Assembly (NCBI GenBank): GCA_027484985.1
Contig: JAIXRW010000010.1
Location: 1 to 64,000, forward strand
Direction: 5' to 3'
Source: Rhodobacter sp.
Lineage (GTDB): Bacteria; Pseudomonadota; Alphaproteobacteria; Rhodobacterales; Rhodobacteraceae
Length of the DNA stretch: 64,000 bases
The translations under genes were made by a program, and so were the position numbers. This document shows, piece after piece, positions 44,280 to 53,349 of this stretch; within the stretch, counting starts at the first letter, position 1; each line of letters opens with the position of its first letter. The notes below the pieces were generated by a model. It searched no databases. It saw nothing but the letters and a program-made list of their open reading frames with translations, and was not told the DNA's origin.

Positions 44280-45590
44280 ATGACCGATCTGACCCATGCC
44301 CGCCTGCTGCGGATTGCCGCGCCCATTGTGATCTCGAACGCCACGGTTCCCTTGCTGGGGGCGGTGGATACCGGTGTTGTCGGGCAGTTGGGGCAGGCCG
44401 CGCCCATCGGGGCCGTGGGGGTGGGGGCGGTGGTGCTGGCCACGGTTTACTGGGTGTTCGGCTTTCTGCGGATGGGAACATCGGGATTGGCCGCGCAGGC
44501 CGAAGGTGCGGGCGATCTGGCCGAGCGGGGGGCGATCTTGCTGCGGGCGCTGGCCATCGGGCTGGTGGCGGGGCTGGTCTTTATTGCCGCGGAGGGGCTG
44601 ATCATCGGTGCGGCGTTCCGCATCGCACCGGCGAGTGCCGAGGTCGAGGCGCTGGCGCGGCAGTATCTGGCCATCCGCATCTGGGGGGCGCCTGCGACCA
44701 TTGCGACCTATGCCGTGACGGGTTGGCTGATCGCGCTGGAGCGGACGAAGGCTGTGCTGGTGTTGCAGCTGTGGATCAACGGGGTGAACATCGTCCTTGA
44801 TCTGTGGTTCGTGCTGGGTCTGGGCTGGGGCGTGCCGGGGGTGGCGGGGGCCACGCTGCTGGCGGAATGGTCGGGGCTGATCTTTGGTCTGGTGCTGTGC
44901 CGCGGGGCGGTGGGGCCGTGGGCGCGGGCGGCGCTGGCGCGGTTCTGGGACGGGGCGGCGCTGCGGGTGATGGTGCTGGTCAACCGCGATATCATGATCC
45001 GGTCGGTGCTGTTGCAACTGTCTTTCACCGCCTTTGTCTTTATCGGGGCGCGGTTCGGGGATGGCACCTTGGCGGCCAATCAGGTGCTGATGCAGTTCCT
45101 GTCGATCACCGCCTACGCTTTGGACGGGTTCGCCTTTGCGGCCGAAAGCCTTGTGGGGCAGGCGGTGGGGGCGCGGGCGCAGGGCATGGTGCGGCGTGCG
45201 GCGCGGATGGCGATGCAATGGGGGGTGGCGGGGGGGGCGGTGTTGGCGCTGGCCTTTGCCGTGGCGGGGCCTGCGATCATCGATATCATGACCACCGCGC
45301 CAGAGGTGCGGGCCGAGGCGCGGCTTTACCTGCCTTGGATGGTGGCGGCGCCGCTGATCGGGGTGGCAAGCTGGATCTATGACGGCATCTTTATCGGCGC
45401 CACGCTGACGGGCGAGATGCGGCGGGCGATGACCTTGTCGGTGGCCGTTTATGTGGCGGCGCTGGGCCTGCTGGTGCCCGCCTTTGGCAATCATGGCCTA
45501 TGGGCCGCGCTGATGGTGCTGAACGCCACGCGGGGGGTGACGATGGCGCGGGCCTATCCGGCGGCCGAGGCGAAAGCTAGCGCCGCATGA
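44280..45590 (+). CDS. MATE family efflux transporter (DinF-like)
   Basis: A 436-residue membrane protein with 12 hydrophobic segments in two MatE halves. RIAAPIVISNATVPLLGAVDTGVVG is the DinF-type start and AYALDGFAFAAESLVGQAVGA the conserved second-half block. These pumps export cationic compounds by Na+ or H+ exchange. Its 3' end overlaps the convergent TIGR02186 gene by 14 nt. Confidence 0.92.
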   Translation: MTDLTHARLLRIAAPIVISNATVPLLGAVDTGVVGQLGQAAPIGAVGVGAVVLATVYWVFGFLRMGTSGLAAQAEGAGDLAERGAILLRALAIGLVAGLVFIAAEGLIIGAAFRIAPASAEVEALARQYLAIRIWGAPATIATYAVTGWLIALERTKAVLVLQLWINGVNIVLDLWFVLGLGWGVPGVAGATLLAEWSGLIFGLVLCRGAVGPWARAALARFWDGAALRVMVLVNRDIMIRSVLLQLSFTAFVFIGARFGDGTLAANQVLMQFLSITAYALDGFAFAAESLVGQAVGARAQGMVRRAARMAMQWGVAGGAVLALAFAVAGPAIIDIMTTAPEVRAEARLYLPWMVAAPLIGVASWIYDGIFIGATLTGEMRRAMTLSVAVYVAALGLLVPAFGNHGLWAALMVLNATRGVTMARAYPAAEAKASAA

Positions 45591-46341
45591 TGGCAAAGGC
45601 GGCCGAGGCGCCCCAGCCCGCCAGACCCGCAAGGGCAAGCGCGAGCAGGCCATAGGCCAGCGGCATGTCATGGGCGAGGTTGTTCAGGAACCGCTCTAGC
45701 CCCTCTTTCCGCACAAAGACCACGCGGTCCTGGGTATCGACGACGCGGCCTTCGCGGGTCAGGAAGATGCGGATGTTGTATTCGCCTTCGGTCAGGTTCG
45801 CGGGCAGAACGACATCGGCGCGGAAAAGCGTGTCTTCGACGAACTGGACCGAGCCTTGCAGCATGCGGAAGCGGTCTTCGGCAAAGCGGATGCGCATCAG
45901 GGCGGCGACGAAACCGTCGGGGTCGTCGGCCTCGGATGTCAGGCCGATGGCGCGGATGGCGCGGTCGGGGGTGATGCGGTAGCGCAGGTCTTCGGTATCG
46001 GACAGGATGCGGTCGAGCGGGCCGGTGGTGGCCACGGCGTAAAAGCTGGGGGCGGCGTCGATATGGACGGCTTCGGAATTGATCCAGATGCCGCCGCGGC
46101 GGGCTTTCTTGCGGATGGTCAACGAGGTGGCGGGGCCTTCGACGGTGACGATGACCTGAAGTGGCCCGTCGGGGGCGGGGGCGTCGCGCTTGACCGCGCC
46201 GTAAACGAGGATTTCGGTTCCGTCGAAATCGGCGGTGATCGAGACGCGGCTTTGCGACAGGCCGGCCACGATCTGTTCGGGCGCGGCACCTGCGGGGGTG
46301 CCGAGAAGGGCGAGGGTGAAGGCGATGGCGGCGGCGCGCAT
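45577..46341 (-). CDS. TIGR02186 family membrane-anchored protein
   Basis: A 254-residue protein with a signal peptide (RAAAIAFTLALLGTPAGAAP), an extracytoplasmic domain with blocks SRVSITADFDGTEILVYGAV and IRIFLTREGRVV, and one C-terminal helix (AYGLLALALAGLAGWGASAAFAI). This matches TIGR02186, a family usually found next to a TauE/SafE permease in Rhodobacterales. ATG 46341 overlaps the permease stop (TGATG); GTG 46344 is an alternative. Confidence 0.85.
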   Translation of the reverse strand: MRAAAIAFTLALLGTPAGAAPEQIVAGLSQSRVSITADFDGTEILVYGAVKRDAPAPDGPLQVIVTVEGPATSLTIRKKARRGGIWINSEAVHIDAAPSFYAVATTGPLDRILSDTEDLRYRITPDRAIRAIGLTSEADDPDGFVAALMRIRFAEDRFRMLQGSVQFVEDTLFRADVVLPANLTEGEYNIRIFLTREGRVVDTQDRVVFVRKEGLERFLNNLAHDMPLAYGLLALALAGLAGWGASAAFAIMRR

Positions 46342-47258
46342 CACGGCAGCATTCCGGGCGTGACCGAGTAAAGCTCGGTCGGTTGGAGCAGCAGGTCGAG
46401 CGCGATCTTGAACGAGACGGTCAGCACAAGCAGCGCGAGCAGGATGCGCAGCTGTTCGGCCTTGAGCCGGACACCGACGCGGGTGCCGAGCTGCGCGCCG
46501 ATCACCCCGCCCGCGATGAGCAGGAAGGCCAGCAGGATATCGACCGTCTGGCTGGTGACGGCATGGGCCAGCGTGGTGAAGGCGGTGACGAAGATGATCT
46601 GGAACAGCGAGGTGCCCACGACGACCTTGGTCGGCATGCCCAGAAGGTAGATCATGGCCGGAACCATGATAAAGCCGCCGCCCACGCCCATGATGGCGGC
46701 CAGAAAGCCCACCACCGCCCCCACCGCGATGGGAGGCAGGACCGAGATGTAAAGGCCCGAGGCGCGGAATTTCATTTTCAGCGGCAGGCCATGCACCCAG
46801 GTGTGAATGTGGCTGCGCTTGACCGGGGCGCCGGATTTGGTGCGAAGCCAGGCGCGCACGCTTTCTTGCAGCATCATCGCGCCGATAAGGCCGAGGAACA
46901 GCACATAGGACAGTTGGACAAAAAGGTCGATCTGGCCAAGCGCGGTCATCTTGCGAAAGACCCAGACGCCGATGGACGAACCGATAAAGCCCCCCACGGT
47001 CAGGATCGCGCCCATCCGCATGTCAACCGCCTTGCGCCGCATCTGCGCCAGCACGCCCGAAACGGACGAGGCCACGACCTGATTGGCCCCCGTGGCCACG
47101 GCCACGGCGGGGGGAACGCCGATGAAGAACAGAAGCGGCGTGATCAGGAAGCCGCCGCCCACGCCGAACATGCCCGACAGAAAGCCGACGATGCCGCCAA
47201 GCCCCAGAATGAGGAAGGCGTTGACCGAAACTTCGGCAATGGGAAGGTAAAGCTGCAT
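46341..47258 (-). CDS. TauE/SafE family sulfite/sulfonate exporter-like permease
   Basis: A 305-residue permease with eight hydrophobic segments. Both internal repeats show the family motif: GGIVGFLSGMFGVGGGFLITPLLFF at the start and GFLAAIMGVGGGFIMVPAMIY in the second half. Members export organosulfur anions or sulfite. ATG 47258 (MQLYLPIAEVSVN) fits better than the upstream start at 47294. It is translationally coupled to TIGR02186. Confidence 0.92.
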   Translation of the reverse strand: MQLYLPIAEVSVNAFLILGLGGIVGFLSGMFGVGGGFLITPLLFFIGVPPAVAVATGANQVVASSVSGVLAQMRRKAVDMRMGAILTVGGFIGSSIGVWVFRKMTALGQIDLFVQLSYVLFLGLIGAMMLQESVRAWLRTKSGAPVKRSHIHTWVHGLPLKMKFRASGLYISVLPPIAVGAVVGFLAAIMGVGGGFIMVPAMIYLLGMPTKVVVGTSLFQIIFVTAFTTLAHAVTSQTVDILLAFLLIAGGVIGAQLGTRVGVRLKAEQLRILLALLVLTVSFKIALDLLLQPTELYSVTPGMLP

Positions 47259-47336
47259 GGATATGCCGAAGGGGAAAAGCGGCGGGTTGTCCAAGGGTTG
47301 CGCCCCTTGGGCGGGGTTGTCAAACGCTGTCGCCCT

Positions 47337-48143
47337 TCATCGGAGGTGGCGCAGGTAATGGCGCAGGATGCGTTCCAGTTTTGCCGCACCAAGGGGGGCC
47401 ATGGCCTTGGTATGTTCGTGGCTGATCTTTTCGTCCGACAGGCCCGCGGCCATGTTGGTGATGGTGGAAATGGCCGCCACCCGCAGGCCGAGGAAGCGGG
47501 CGAGGATCACTTCGGGCACGGTGGACATGCCGACCGCATCGCCGCCAAGGATGCGGATGGCGCGAATCTCGGCCGGGGTTTCGAAGGAGGGGCCGGAATA
47601 CCAGGCATAGACGCCTTGGGGCAGGGGGATGTCTTGGGCCTGTGCGGCCGCTTGCAAGGCGGCGCGGATGGCGGGGTCATGCGCGTCACCCATGGGGACG
47701 AAGCGGGCATCGGTGGGTTCCCCGATCAGCGGGTTGAGGCCGGAAAAATTGATGTGGTCCGACAGCAGCATCAGGTCGCCGGGGCGGATATCGGGGCGCA
47801 GCGAGCCTGCGGCGTTGGTGGCGATCAGGTGGTCTGCGCCGAGGGCTTTCAGCGTTTCGAGGGCCGTGCGCATGGCGGCGGGGTTGCCGCGTTCGTAGTA
47901 ATGTTCGCGCGCGCCGAACACGGCAACGCGGGTGCCTTCCAGCGTGCCGATGACAAGGTTCGGGTTATGGCCCGACACGGCGGCATGGGGAAAGCCCGGC
48001 AGGTCGGCATAGGGGATTGCCACACCGTCCACCGCGCCCGCCAGATGGCCAAGGCCCGAGCCGAGGATCAGGCCCGCGCGGACAGGCTCTGCCCCCGCGC
48101 GTGACCGGATCAGGGTGGTGAGGTCGTCAGCGTTCCTTGACAT
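47337..48143 (-). CDS. purine nucleoside phosphorylase (class II, trimeric)
   Basis: A 268-residue enzyme cleaving purine nucleosides with phosphate. The motifs are LILGSGLGHLAG (phosphate loop), GAREHYYERGNP, LIATNAAGSLRPDIRPGDLMLLSDHINFSG (in parts), the base-binding YSGPSFETPAEIR with its Glu, and GMSTVPEVILAR. The 3' end of the ABC permease overlaps its start by 17 nt, so uptake and phosphorolysis are one operon. Confidence 0.93.
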   Translation of the reverse strand: MSRNADDLTTLIRSRAGAEPVRAGLILGSGLGHLAGAVDGVAIPYADLPGFPHAAVSGHNPNLVIGTLEGTRVAVFGAREHYYERGNPAAMRTALETLKALGADHLIATNAAGSLRPDIRPGDLMLLSDHINFSGLNPLIGEPTDARFVPMGDAHDPAIRAALQAAAQAQDIPLPQGVYAWYSGPSFETPAEIRAIRILGGDAVGMSTVPEVILARFLGLRVAAISTITNMAAGLSDEKISHEHTKAMAPLGAAKLERILRHYLRHLR

Positions 48144-49095
48144 AGGGTTCGCCTCCGGCGCGGGGGGGGATGGCGCGGCCCACGAAGCCTGCCAGCACAA
48201 GGACCGTGAGGATATAGGGAAGCGCGTCAAGGAAGGGGACGGGGATCTTCACCTGCACCACGGCGGTAACGACATCGGGGCGCAGGGCCAGCGCCTGAAA
48301 GAAGCCGAACAGCATGCAGGCACCAAGCGCCTGCCACGGCCGCCATTTGGCGAAGATAAGGGCGGCGAGGGCGATGTAACCGCGCCCCGCCGTCATTTCG
48401 CGCCCAAAGCCCGCTTGCAGCGCGGTGGCCATATAGGCCCCTGCAAGACCGCAAAGCAGGCCCGTAATTGCCACGGCGGCAAAGCGCAGCCCTTTGACCG
48501 ACACGCCCGCGGTATCAACCGCGGCGGGGTTTTCGCCCACGGCGCGCAGGCGCAGGCCAAAGCGGGTGCGGTAAAGCACCCACCATGTGACCGGCACCGA
48601 CAGGATGGCGACATAGACCAGAAGGGCGTGGCCCGAGATCACCTCGGCATAAAGCGGGCCTAGGATGGGGACGGGGCGCAGGGCCTCGGCAAAGGGAAGG
48701 GTGATTTCGTTGAAACGGGCGGCGCCTTCCAGCGGCGGGGTGCGGCCCCCTTGGCCGAACAGGCGCTGGGCCACAAGGACGGTGATGCCGCTGGCAAGGA
48801 AGTTCAGCGCCACGCCGGAAATAAGCTGGTTGCCGCGAAAGGTGATCGAGGCCACGCCGTGCAGGGCGGCAAAGACCATCGACCCCGCGATGGCGGCCAG
48901 CAGGCCCAGCCAGACCGACCCCGTCAGGAAGGCGACCGCGCCCGAACACATGGCGGCCATCAGCATCTTGCCTTCAAGCCCGATGTCGAAGATGCCCGCG
49001 CGTTCCGAAAACAGCCCCGCAAGGCAGGCGAACAAAAGCGGCGTGCCAAGGCGCAGCGTCGAGTCGAGGATTTGCAGCAGGGTTGCGTAATCCAT
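48127..49095 (-). CDS. nucleoside ABC transporter permease (NupQ/YufQ-like)
   Basis: A 322-residue BPD_transp_2 permease. GIFDIGLEGKMLMAAMCSG and FRGNQLISGVALNFLASGIT are the conserved loops, with about eight hydrophobic segments. GENPAAVDTAGVSVKGLRF is the cytoplasmic coupling region. It pairs with the larger permease upstream (TGATG overlap) in a BMP-type importer. Confidence 0.92.
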   Translation of the reverse strand: MDYATLLQILDSTLRLGTPLLFACLAGLFSERAGIFDIGLEGKMLMAAMCSGAVAFLTGSVWLGLLAAIAGSMVFAALHGVASITFRGNQLISGVALNFLASGITVLVAQRLFGQGGRTPPLEGAARFNEITLPFAEALRPVPILGPLYAEVISGHALLVYVAILSVPVTWWVLYRTRFGLRLRAVGENPAAVDTAGVSVKGLRFAAVAITGLLCGLAGAYMATALQAGFGREMTAGRGYIALAALIFAKWRPWQALGACMLFGFFQALALRPDVVTAVVQVKIPVPFLDALPYILTVLVLAGFVGRAIPPRAGGEPYVKER

Positions 49096-50189
49096 CAGGC
49101 CACCTGCGGTTTGCGGAACAGGGCGAAGATGCGGACAAGCAGCATCCGCACCATCACATCAAGTGCGCCGGTGAACAGGATCACAAGGCCTTGGACCACG
49201 ATGCGAAGCTCGATCGGGATCGAGGTCCAAAGGCCAAGCTCGGCGCCGCCTTGGTAAAGGAAGCCGAACAGGATGGCGGCCAGCACCACGCCCAGCGGGT
49301 GGTTGCGGCCCATCAGCGCGACTGCGATGCCGATGAAACCCGCCCCTTCGGACGAGTTTTGCAGCAAGCGCCCCGCCTCGCCCATCACGTTGTTGATGGA
49401 CATGAGACCCGCAAGGCCGCCTGACAGGATCATCGAGATCATGATGATCTTGGTGGGGTTGATGCCTGCATAGCGGGCGGCGGATTCCGATTTGCCGAAA
49501 GCGCGGATCTGGTAGCCAAGGCGCGTGCGCCACAGGATCGCCCAGACCGCCACGGCGGCGGCAAGCGCGATGAACAGGGTGATGTTGGCGGGCACCTTTT
49601 TCACGAAGAACAGGTCAATCAGCGGAATCTGGTTCAGCGTGGGGATGGCGACAGCCTCGCCAAAGCGGGCGGTGGCGGGGTCCATCTGGCCCGCGGGGCG
49701 CAAGACATCGACAAGCAGGTAAACGATCAGCGCGGCGGCGATGTAGTTGAACATGATCGTCGTGATGACGATGTGGCTGCCGCGTTTTGCCGCGAGGTAA
49801 GCGGGCACGGCGGCCCAGACCGCGCCAAAGGCGGCCGCACCCAGCGAGGCGGCGAGCAGCGCGATGGTCCAATGCGGCCACGGGATGAACAGCAGGGCCA
49901 GTGCCACGCCCAGCCCGCCCAGCTGCGCCTGCCCTTCGCCGCCGATGTTGAACATGCCCGCATGGAAGGCGATGGTCACGGCAAGGCCGGTGAAGATGAA
50001 GCTGGTGGCGTAATACAGCGTATAGCCCCAGCCATAGGCCGACATGAGCGAACCTTCCACCATGACCTTGATCGCCTCGGTCGGGCTTTGGCCGATGGCG
50101 GTGATCACGATGGCGCTGATGGCGGCGGCAAGCAGAAGGCTGACGATCGGCACGAGCACCACATCGGCCCATTTCGGCAGGCGGTCCAT
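49095..50189 (-). CDS. nucleoside ABC transporter permease (NupP/YufP-like)
   Basis: A 364-residue BPD_transp_2 permease: FHAGMFNIGGEGQAQLGGLGVALAL, GSHIVITTIMFNYIAAAL and GKSESAARYAGINPTKIIMISMILSGGLAGLMSINNVMGE (in parts) are diagnostic. It has about ten hydrophobic segments. Both ends overlap neighbours by a single base (TGATG), so the importer genes are tightly coupled. Confidence 0.92.
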   Translation of the reverse strand: MDRLPKWADVVLVPIVSLLLAAAISAIVITAIGQSPTEAIKVMVEGSLMSAYGWGYTLYYATSFIFTGLAVTIAFHAGMFNIGGEGQAQLGGLGVALALLFIPWPHWTIALLAASLGAAAFGAVWAAVPAYLAAKRGSHIVITTIMFNYIAAALIVYLLVDVLRPAGQMDPATARFGEAVAIPTLNQIPLIDLFFVKKVPANITLFIALAAAVAVWAILWRTRLGYQIRAFGKSESAARYAGINPTKIIMISMILSGGLAGLMSINNVMGEAGRLLQNSSEGAGFIGIAVALMGRNHPLGVVLAAILFGFLYQGGAELGLWTSIPIELRIVVQGLVILFTGALDVMVRMLLVRIFALFRKPQVA

Positions 50190-51760
50190 CAGGCGGTTCC
50201 TTCGGTGATGCCGGCCATCAGCAGACCAAGCGCGCGTTCGTCGGTGGTTTCGGGGTCGGCAGTGCCCATGATGCGGCCATCGAACATGACGGCGATGCGA
50301 TCCGACAGGGACATGATTTCGTCGAGTTCGACTGACACAAGCAGGATCGCCTTGCCGGCATCGCGCAGGGCCACGATCTGTTTGTGAATAAACTCGATGG
50401 CGCCGATATCGACGCCGCGCGTGGGCTGGCCGATCAGCAGAAGGTCGGGGTTACGCTCGATCTCGCGCGCGACGACGATCTTTTGCTGGTTGCCGCCCGA
50501 GAAGGATTTGGCGGGCAGGGTCGGGATGGGGGGGCGCACGTCGAAGCGTTCCATCTTTTTCGCGGTATCGGCGCGCAGGGCTTCGTTATCCATGAACAGC
50601 GCGTTCTTCTGGTATTCGGGCGCGTTGTGGTAGCCGAAGGCCACATTTTCCCATGCCTGAAAATCCATGATCAGGCCAAGGTGCTGGCGGTCTTCGGGCA
50701 CATGGGCGATGCCCGCCTCGCGCCGGGTCTGGCCGTTGGCGGCGGGGCCGGACAGGGGAAGGTCGATGCCGTTCACGGTGATGCGGCCGGTGGCGTTGGC
50801 GATGCCGCCCAAGGCTTCCAGCAGTTCGGACTGGCCATTGCCTGCCACGCCCGCCAGCCCGAGGATTTCGCCTGCCTTGATCTCGAAGCTGACACCTTTC
50901 AGCCGTTCGACGCCATGTTCGTCGCGCACGCGCAGGTTTTCGACGGAAAGCACGGTCTTGCCGGTTCGGGGCGGAGCCTTTTCCACCTCGAGCAGGACTT
51001 TGCGGCCGACCATCAGTTCGGCGAGTTGTTCGGGGCTGGTTTCCGCGGTCTTGACCGTGCCGACCATGGTGCCGCGCCGCATGACGCTGACATTGTCGGT
51101 GGTTTCCATGATCTCGCGCAGCTTGTGGGTGATCAGGATCACGGTTTTGCCCTGGTCGCGCAGACCGGCAAGGATGCGGAACAGGTGATCGGCTTCGGCG
51201 GGGGTCAGAACGCCGGTGGGTTCGTCAAGGATCAGGATATCGGCCTGACGATACAAGGCTTTCAGGATTTCGACGCGCTGCTGGTGGCCGACCGAAAGGT
51301 CTTCGATCAGGGCGTCGGGATCAACATCAAGCTCGTATTCGCGCGACAGGTCGGCCAGAACGCGCCGCGCCTTGGCCAGCGATCCGGCCAGAAGCGCGCC
51401 GTCCTCGGCGCCAAGCACCACGTTTTCCAGCACGGTGAAATTCTGCACCAGCTTGAAATGCTGGAACACCATGCCGATGCCCGCGCGGATGGCGCTTTGG
51501 CTGTCGGGGATGGCGGTGGGGGTGCCGTTGATAAGGATTTCGCCCGAATCGGCGCGGTAGAAACCGTAAAGGATGGACATCAGCGTGGATTTGCCCGCGC
51601 CGTTTTCACCGATGATGCCGTGGATGGTGCCACGGGGGACGGCGATGGAAATGTCCTTGTTCGCCTGCACCGGACCGAAGGCTTTCGATATGCCTTTCAG
51701 TTCGATGGCAAAGGGGGCGGCAGTTGCCTGCCGCCCCGAAGTGTTTGCCACTGATGGCAT
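50189..51760 (-). CDS. nucleoside ABC transporter ATP-binding protein, double NBD (NupO/YufO-like)
   Basis: A 523-residue protein with two ABC domains. The first has a full Walker A (GENGAGKSTLMSILYG), signature LSVGHQQRVEIL and Walker B LILDEPTGVLTP. The second has a degenerate Walker A (GVAGNGQSELLEALGG, no Lys-Ser/Thr), signature FSGGNQQKIVVAREI and LLIGQPTRGVDIG, where Gln replaces the Walker B Asp/Glu pair. This asymmetry is normal for sugar/nucleoside importers of this class. Confidence 0.93.
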   Translation of the reverse strand: MPSVANTSGRQATAAPFAIELKGISKAFGPVQANKDISIAVPRGTIHGIIGENGAGKSTLMSILYGFYRADSGEILINGTPTAIPDSQSAIRAGIGMVFQHFKLVQNFTVLENVVLGAEDGALLAGSLAKARRVLADLSREYELDVDPDALIEDLSVGHQQRVEILKALYRQADILILDEPTGVLTPAEADHLFRILAGLRDQGKTVILITHKLREIMETTDNVSVMRRGTMVGTVKTAETSPEQLAELMVGRKVLLEVEKAPPRTGKTVLSVENLRVRDEHGVERLKGVSFEIKAGEILGLAGVAGNGQSELLEALGGIANATGRITVNGIDLPLSGPAANGQTRREAGIAHVPEDRQHLGLIMDFQAWENVAFGYHNAPEYQKNALFMDNEALRADTAKKMERFDVRPPIPTLPAKSFSGGNQQKIVVAREIERNPDLLLIGQPTRGVDIGAIEFIHKQIVALRDAGKAILLVSVELDEIMSLSDRIAVMFDGRIMGTADPETTDERALGLLMAGITEGTA

Positions 51761-52755
51761 CAGAACGTCGCCGCCGGGCAGGTGTTGTCCGACATGTAAT
51801 CGTGCACCTTCAGCTCGCCCGATTTGATCTTGGCAGCCGCCGCATCGACCGCGGCCTGCATTTCCGGCGTCACGAGCGAGGCGTTGTTTTCGTCCATCGC
51901 ATAGCCCACGCCATCGGCGGCGAGGTCGAGCACGGTCACGCCGGGCTTGAGGTCGGTGCCTTCGGTGAAGGCGTTATAGACCGCGACATCGACGCGCTTC
52001 ATCATCGAGGTCAGGACCGAACCGGGGTGCATGCCGTTCTGGTTGCTGTCAACGCCGATCGACAGGATGCCTTCGTCGGCGGCGGCCTGAAGCACGCCAA
52101 CGCCGGTGCCGCCTGCGGCTGCATAGATCACATCCGCACCTTGGGCTTTCTGGCCCTTGGCGAGTTCGGCGCCCTTGACCGGGTCATTCCATGCGGCGGG
52201 GGTGGTGCCGGTCATGTTCAGCACGATCTTGGCATCGGGTTTCGCCGCCAGAACGCCCTGTGCGTAGCCGCAGCCGAAGCGGCGGATCAGCGGAATGTCC
52301 ATGCCGCCGATGAAGCCCACGGTGCCGGTCTTGGTGGCAAGGCCCGCCATCATGCCGACAAGGTAGCTGCCCTGATCTTCGGTAAAGACCACCGATTTCA
52401 CGTTGGGCTGATCGACAACCATGTCGATGATGGCGAATTTGGTATCGGGGAAGTCGGGGGCCACGGTATTGAGCGTGTCACCAAAGGCAAAGCCCGTCAT
52501 GACGATGGGGTTGGCGCCCGATTCCGCCAGGCGGCGCAGCGCCTGTTCGCGCTGGGCTTCCGACTGCATCTCAAGCTCTTTGTAGGTGCCGCCGGTTTCC
52601 TTGGCCCACTTTTCCGCGCCGTTGAAGGCGGCTTCGTTGAAGGATTTGTCGAACTTGCCGCCAAGGTCGTAGATGATCGCCGGTTCGGCGGCGGCAATGC
52701 CAGCGGTCAGCGCCAGCGTGGCCGCTGCGCCGAGAAGCGTTTTCATCAGGGTCAT
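51760..52755 (-). CDS. BMP family nucleoside-binding protein
   Basis: A 331-residue periplasmic binding protein. The signal peptide is MTLMKTLLGAAATLALTAGIAAAE. YDLGGKFDKSFNEAAFNGAEKW, GFAFGDTLNTVAPDFPDTKFAIID and GSYLVGMMAGLATKTGTVGFIGGMDIPLIRRFGCGY (in parts) are the BMP/Med family blocks that bind purine nucleosides. There is no lipobox Cys, so it is soluble periplasmic. GGGAGA precedes ATG 52755. It heads the five-gene importer/phosphorylase operon. Confidence 0.93.
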   Translation of the reverse strand: MTLMKTLLGAAATLALTAGIAAAEPAIIYDLGGKFDKSFNEAAFNGAEKWAKETGGTYKELEMQSEAQREQALRRLAESGANPIVMTGFAFGDTLNTVAPDFPDTKFAIIDMVVDQPNVKSVVFTEDQGSYLVGMMAGLATKTGTVGFIGGMDIPLIRRFGCGYAQGVLAAKPDAKIVLNMTGTTPAAWNDPVKGAELAKGQKAQGADVIYAAAGGTGVGVLQAAADEGILSIGVDSNQNGMHPGSVLTSMMKRVDVAVYNAFTEGTDLKPGVTVLDLAADGVGYAMDENNASLVTPEMQAAVDAAAAKIKSGELKVHDYMSDNTCPAATF

Positions 52756-52842
52756 GGATCTCTCCCGGTTGTGTCGTTTGACGCGTTGATCGTTACGTTT
52801 CTTGTCCCGCCCGGGCGCGTGCCACAGGGCGGTTCGTGGGCA

Positions 52843-52872
52843 ATTTAGGACGGATTCCGGCGGAGGGGTCAA
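52843..52872 (-). promoter_or_regulatory. candidate promoter of the nucleoside uptake operon
   Basis: On the minus strand TTGACC (52872-52867), an 18-nt spacer and CTAAAT (52848-52843) fit a housekeeping promoter about 90 nt before the binding-protein ATG. A TTTGATCAAA palindrome at about 52911-52920 lies 40 nt upstream and may be a regulator site. Confidence 0.5.
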
Positions 52873-52938
52873 CACCTCTTTGCGAGCGGAGCGCGGCATA
52901 ATGGGTCTTTTGATCAAATCGCGGGCAAACTGCACCGG

Positions 52939-53349
52939 TCAAAGCGGGCGGGCCATCAGCACGGCATCAAGATAGCGGCCTTCGGGGCTGCGGTAATAGG
53001 CGCGCCGGCTGCCCGTTTGCGCGAATCCGGCCGCGGCATAAAGGCGGCGGGCGGGGGTGTTGTCTTCGGCCACTTCCAGAAAGGCGCTGGTGGCGCCACG
53101 GCTGCGCGAGGTGTTAAGATAGGCCTCAACAAGGGCACGGCCAAGGCCCTGACCGCGCCGGTCGGGCGGAACGGCAAGGGTAAGAAGTTCTGATTCGTCG
53201 GCAATGACGCGGCCCAGCAAAAAGCCATCGTCCCGCACCAGCAGAAAGGCGAAGGGGCTGGCAAGGAAGCCTGCAAATTCGGGCGCGCTCCACGGGCGGG
53301 GGGTGGTGAAGGACAGCGCGTGCAGGCGGGCAAGGGTTTCGGGTGTCAC
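52939..53349 (-). CDS. rimI: ribosomal-protein-alanine N-acetyltransferase-like GNAT
   Basis: A 136-residue GNAT. ELLTLAVPPDRRGQGLGRALVEAYL is the acetyl-CoA site (R-R-G-Q-G-L-G) and VAEDNTPARRLYAAAGFAQTGSRRAYY the RimI-type end. Its position directly after tsaB, with overlap (GTG 53349 against the tsaB stop at 53346), is the classic tsaB-rimI order. The N-terminus is shorter than in E. coli RimI. Confidence 0.85.
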   Translation of the reverse strand: MTPETLARLHALSFTTPRPWSAPEFAGFLASPFAFLLVRDDGFLLGRVIADESELLTLAVPPDRRGQGLGRALVEAYLNTSRSRGATSAFLEVAEDNTPARRLYAAAGFAQTGSRRAYYRSPEGRYLDAVLMARPL

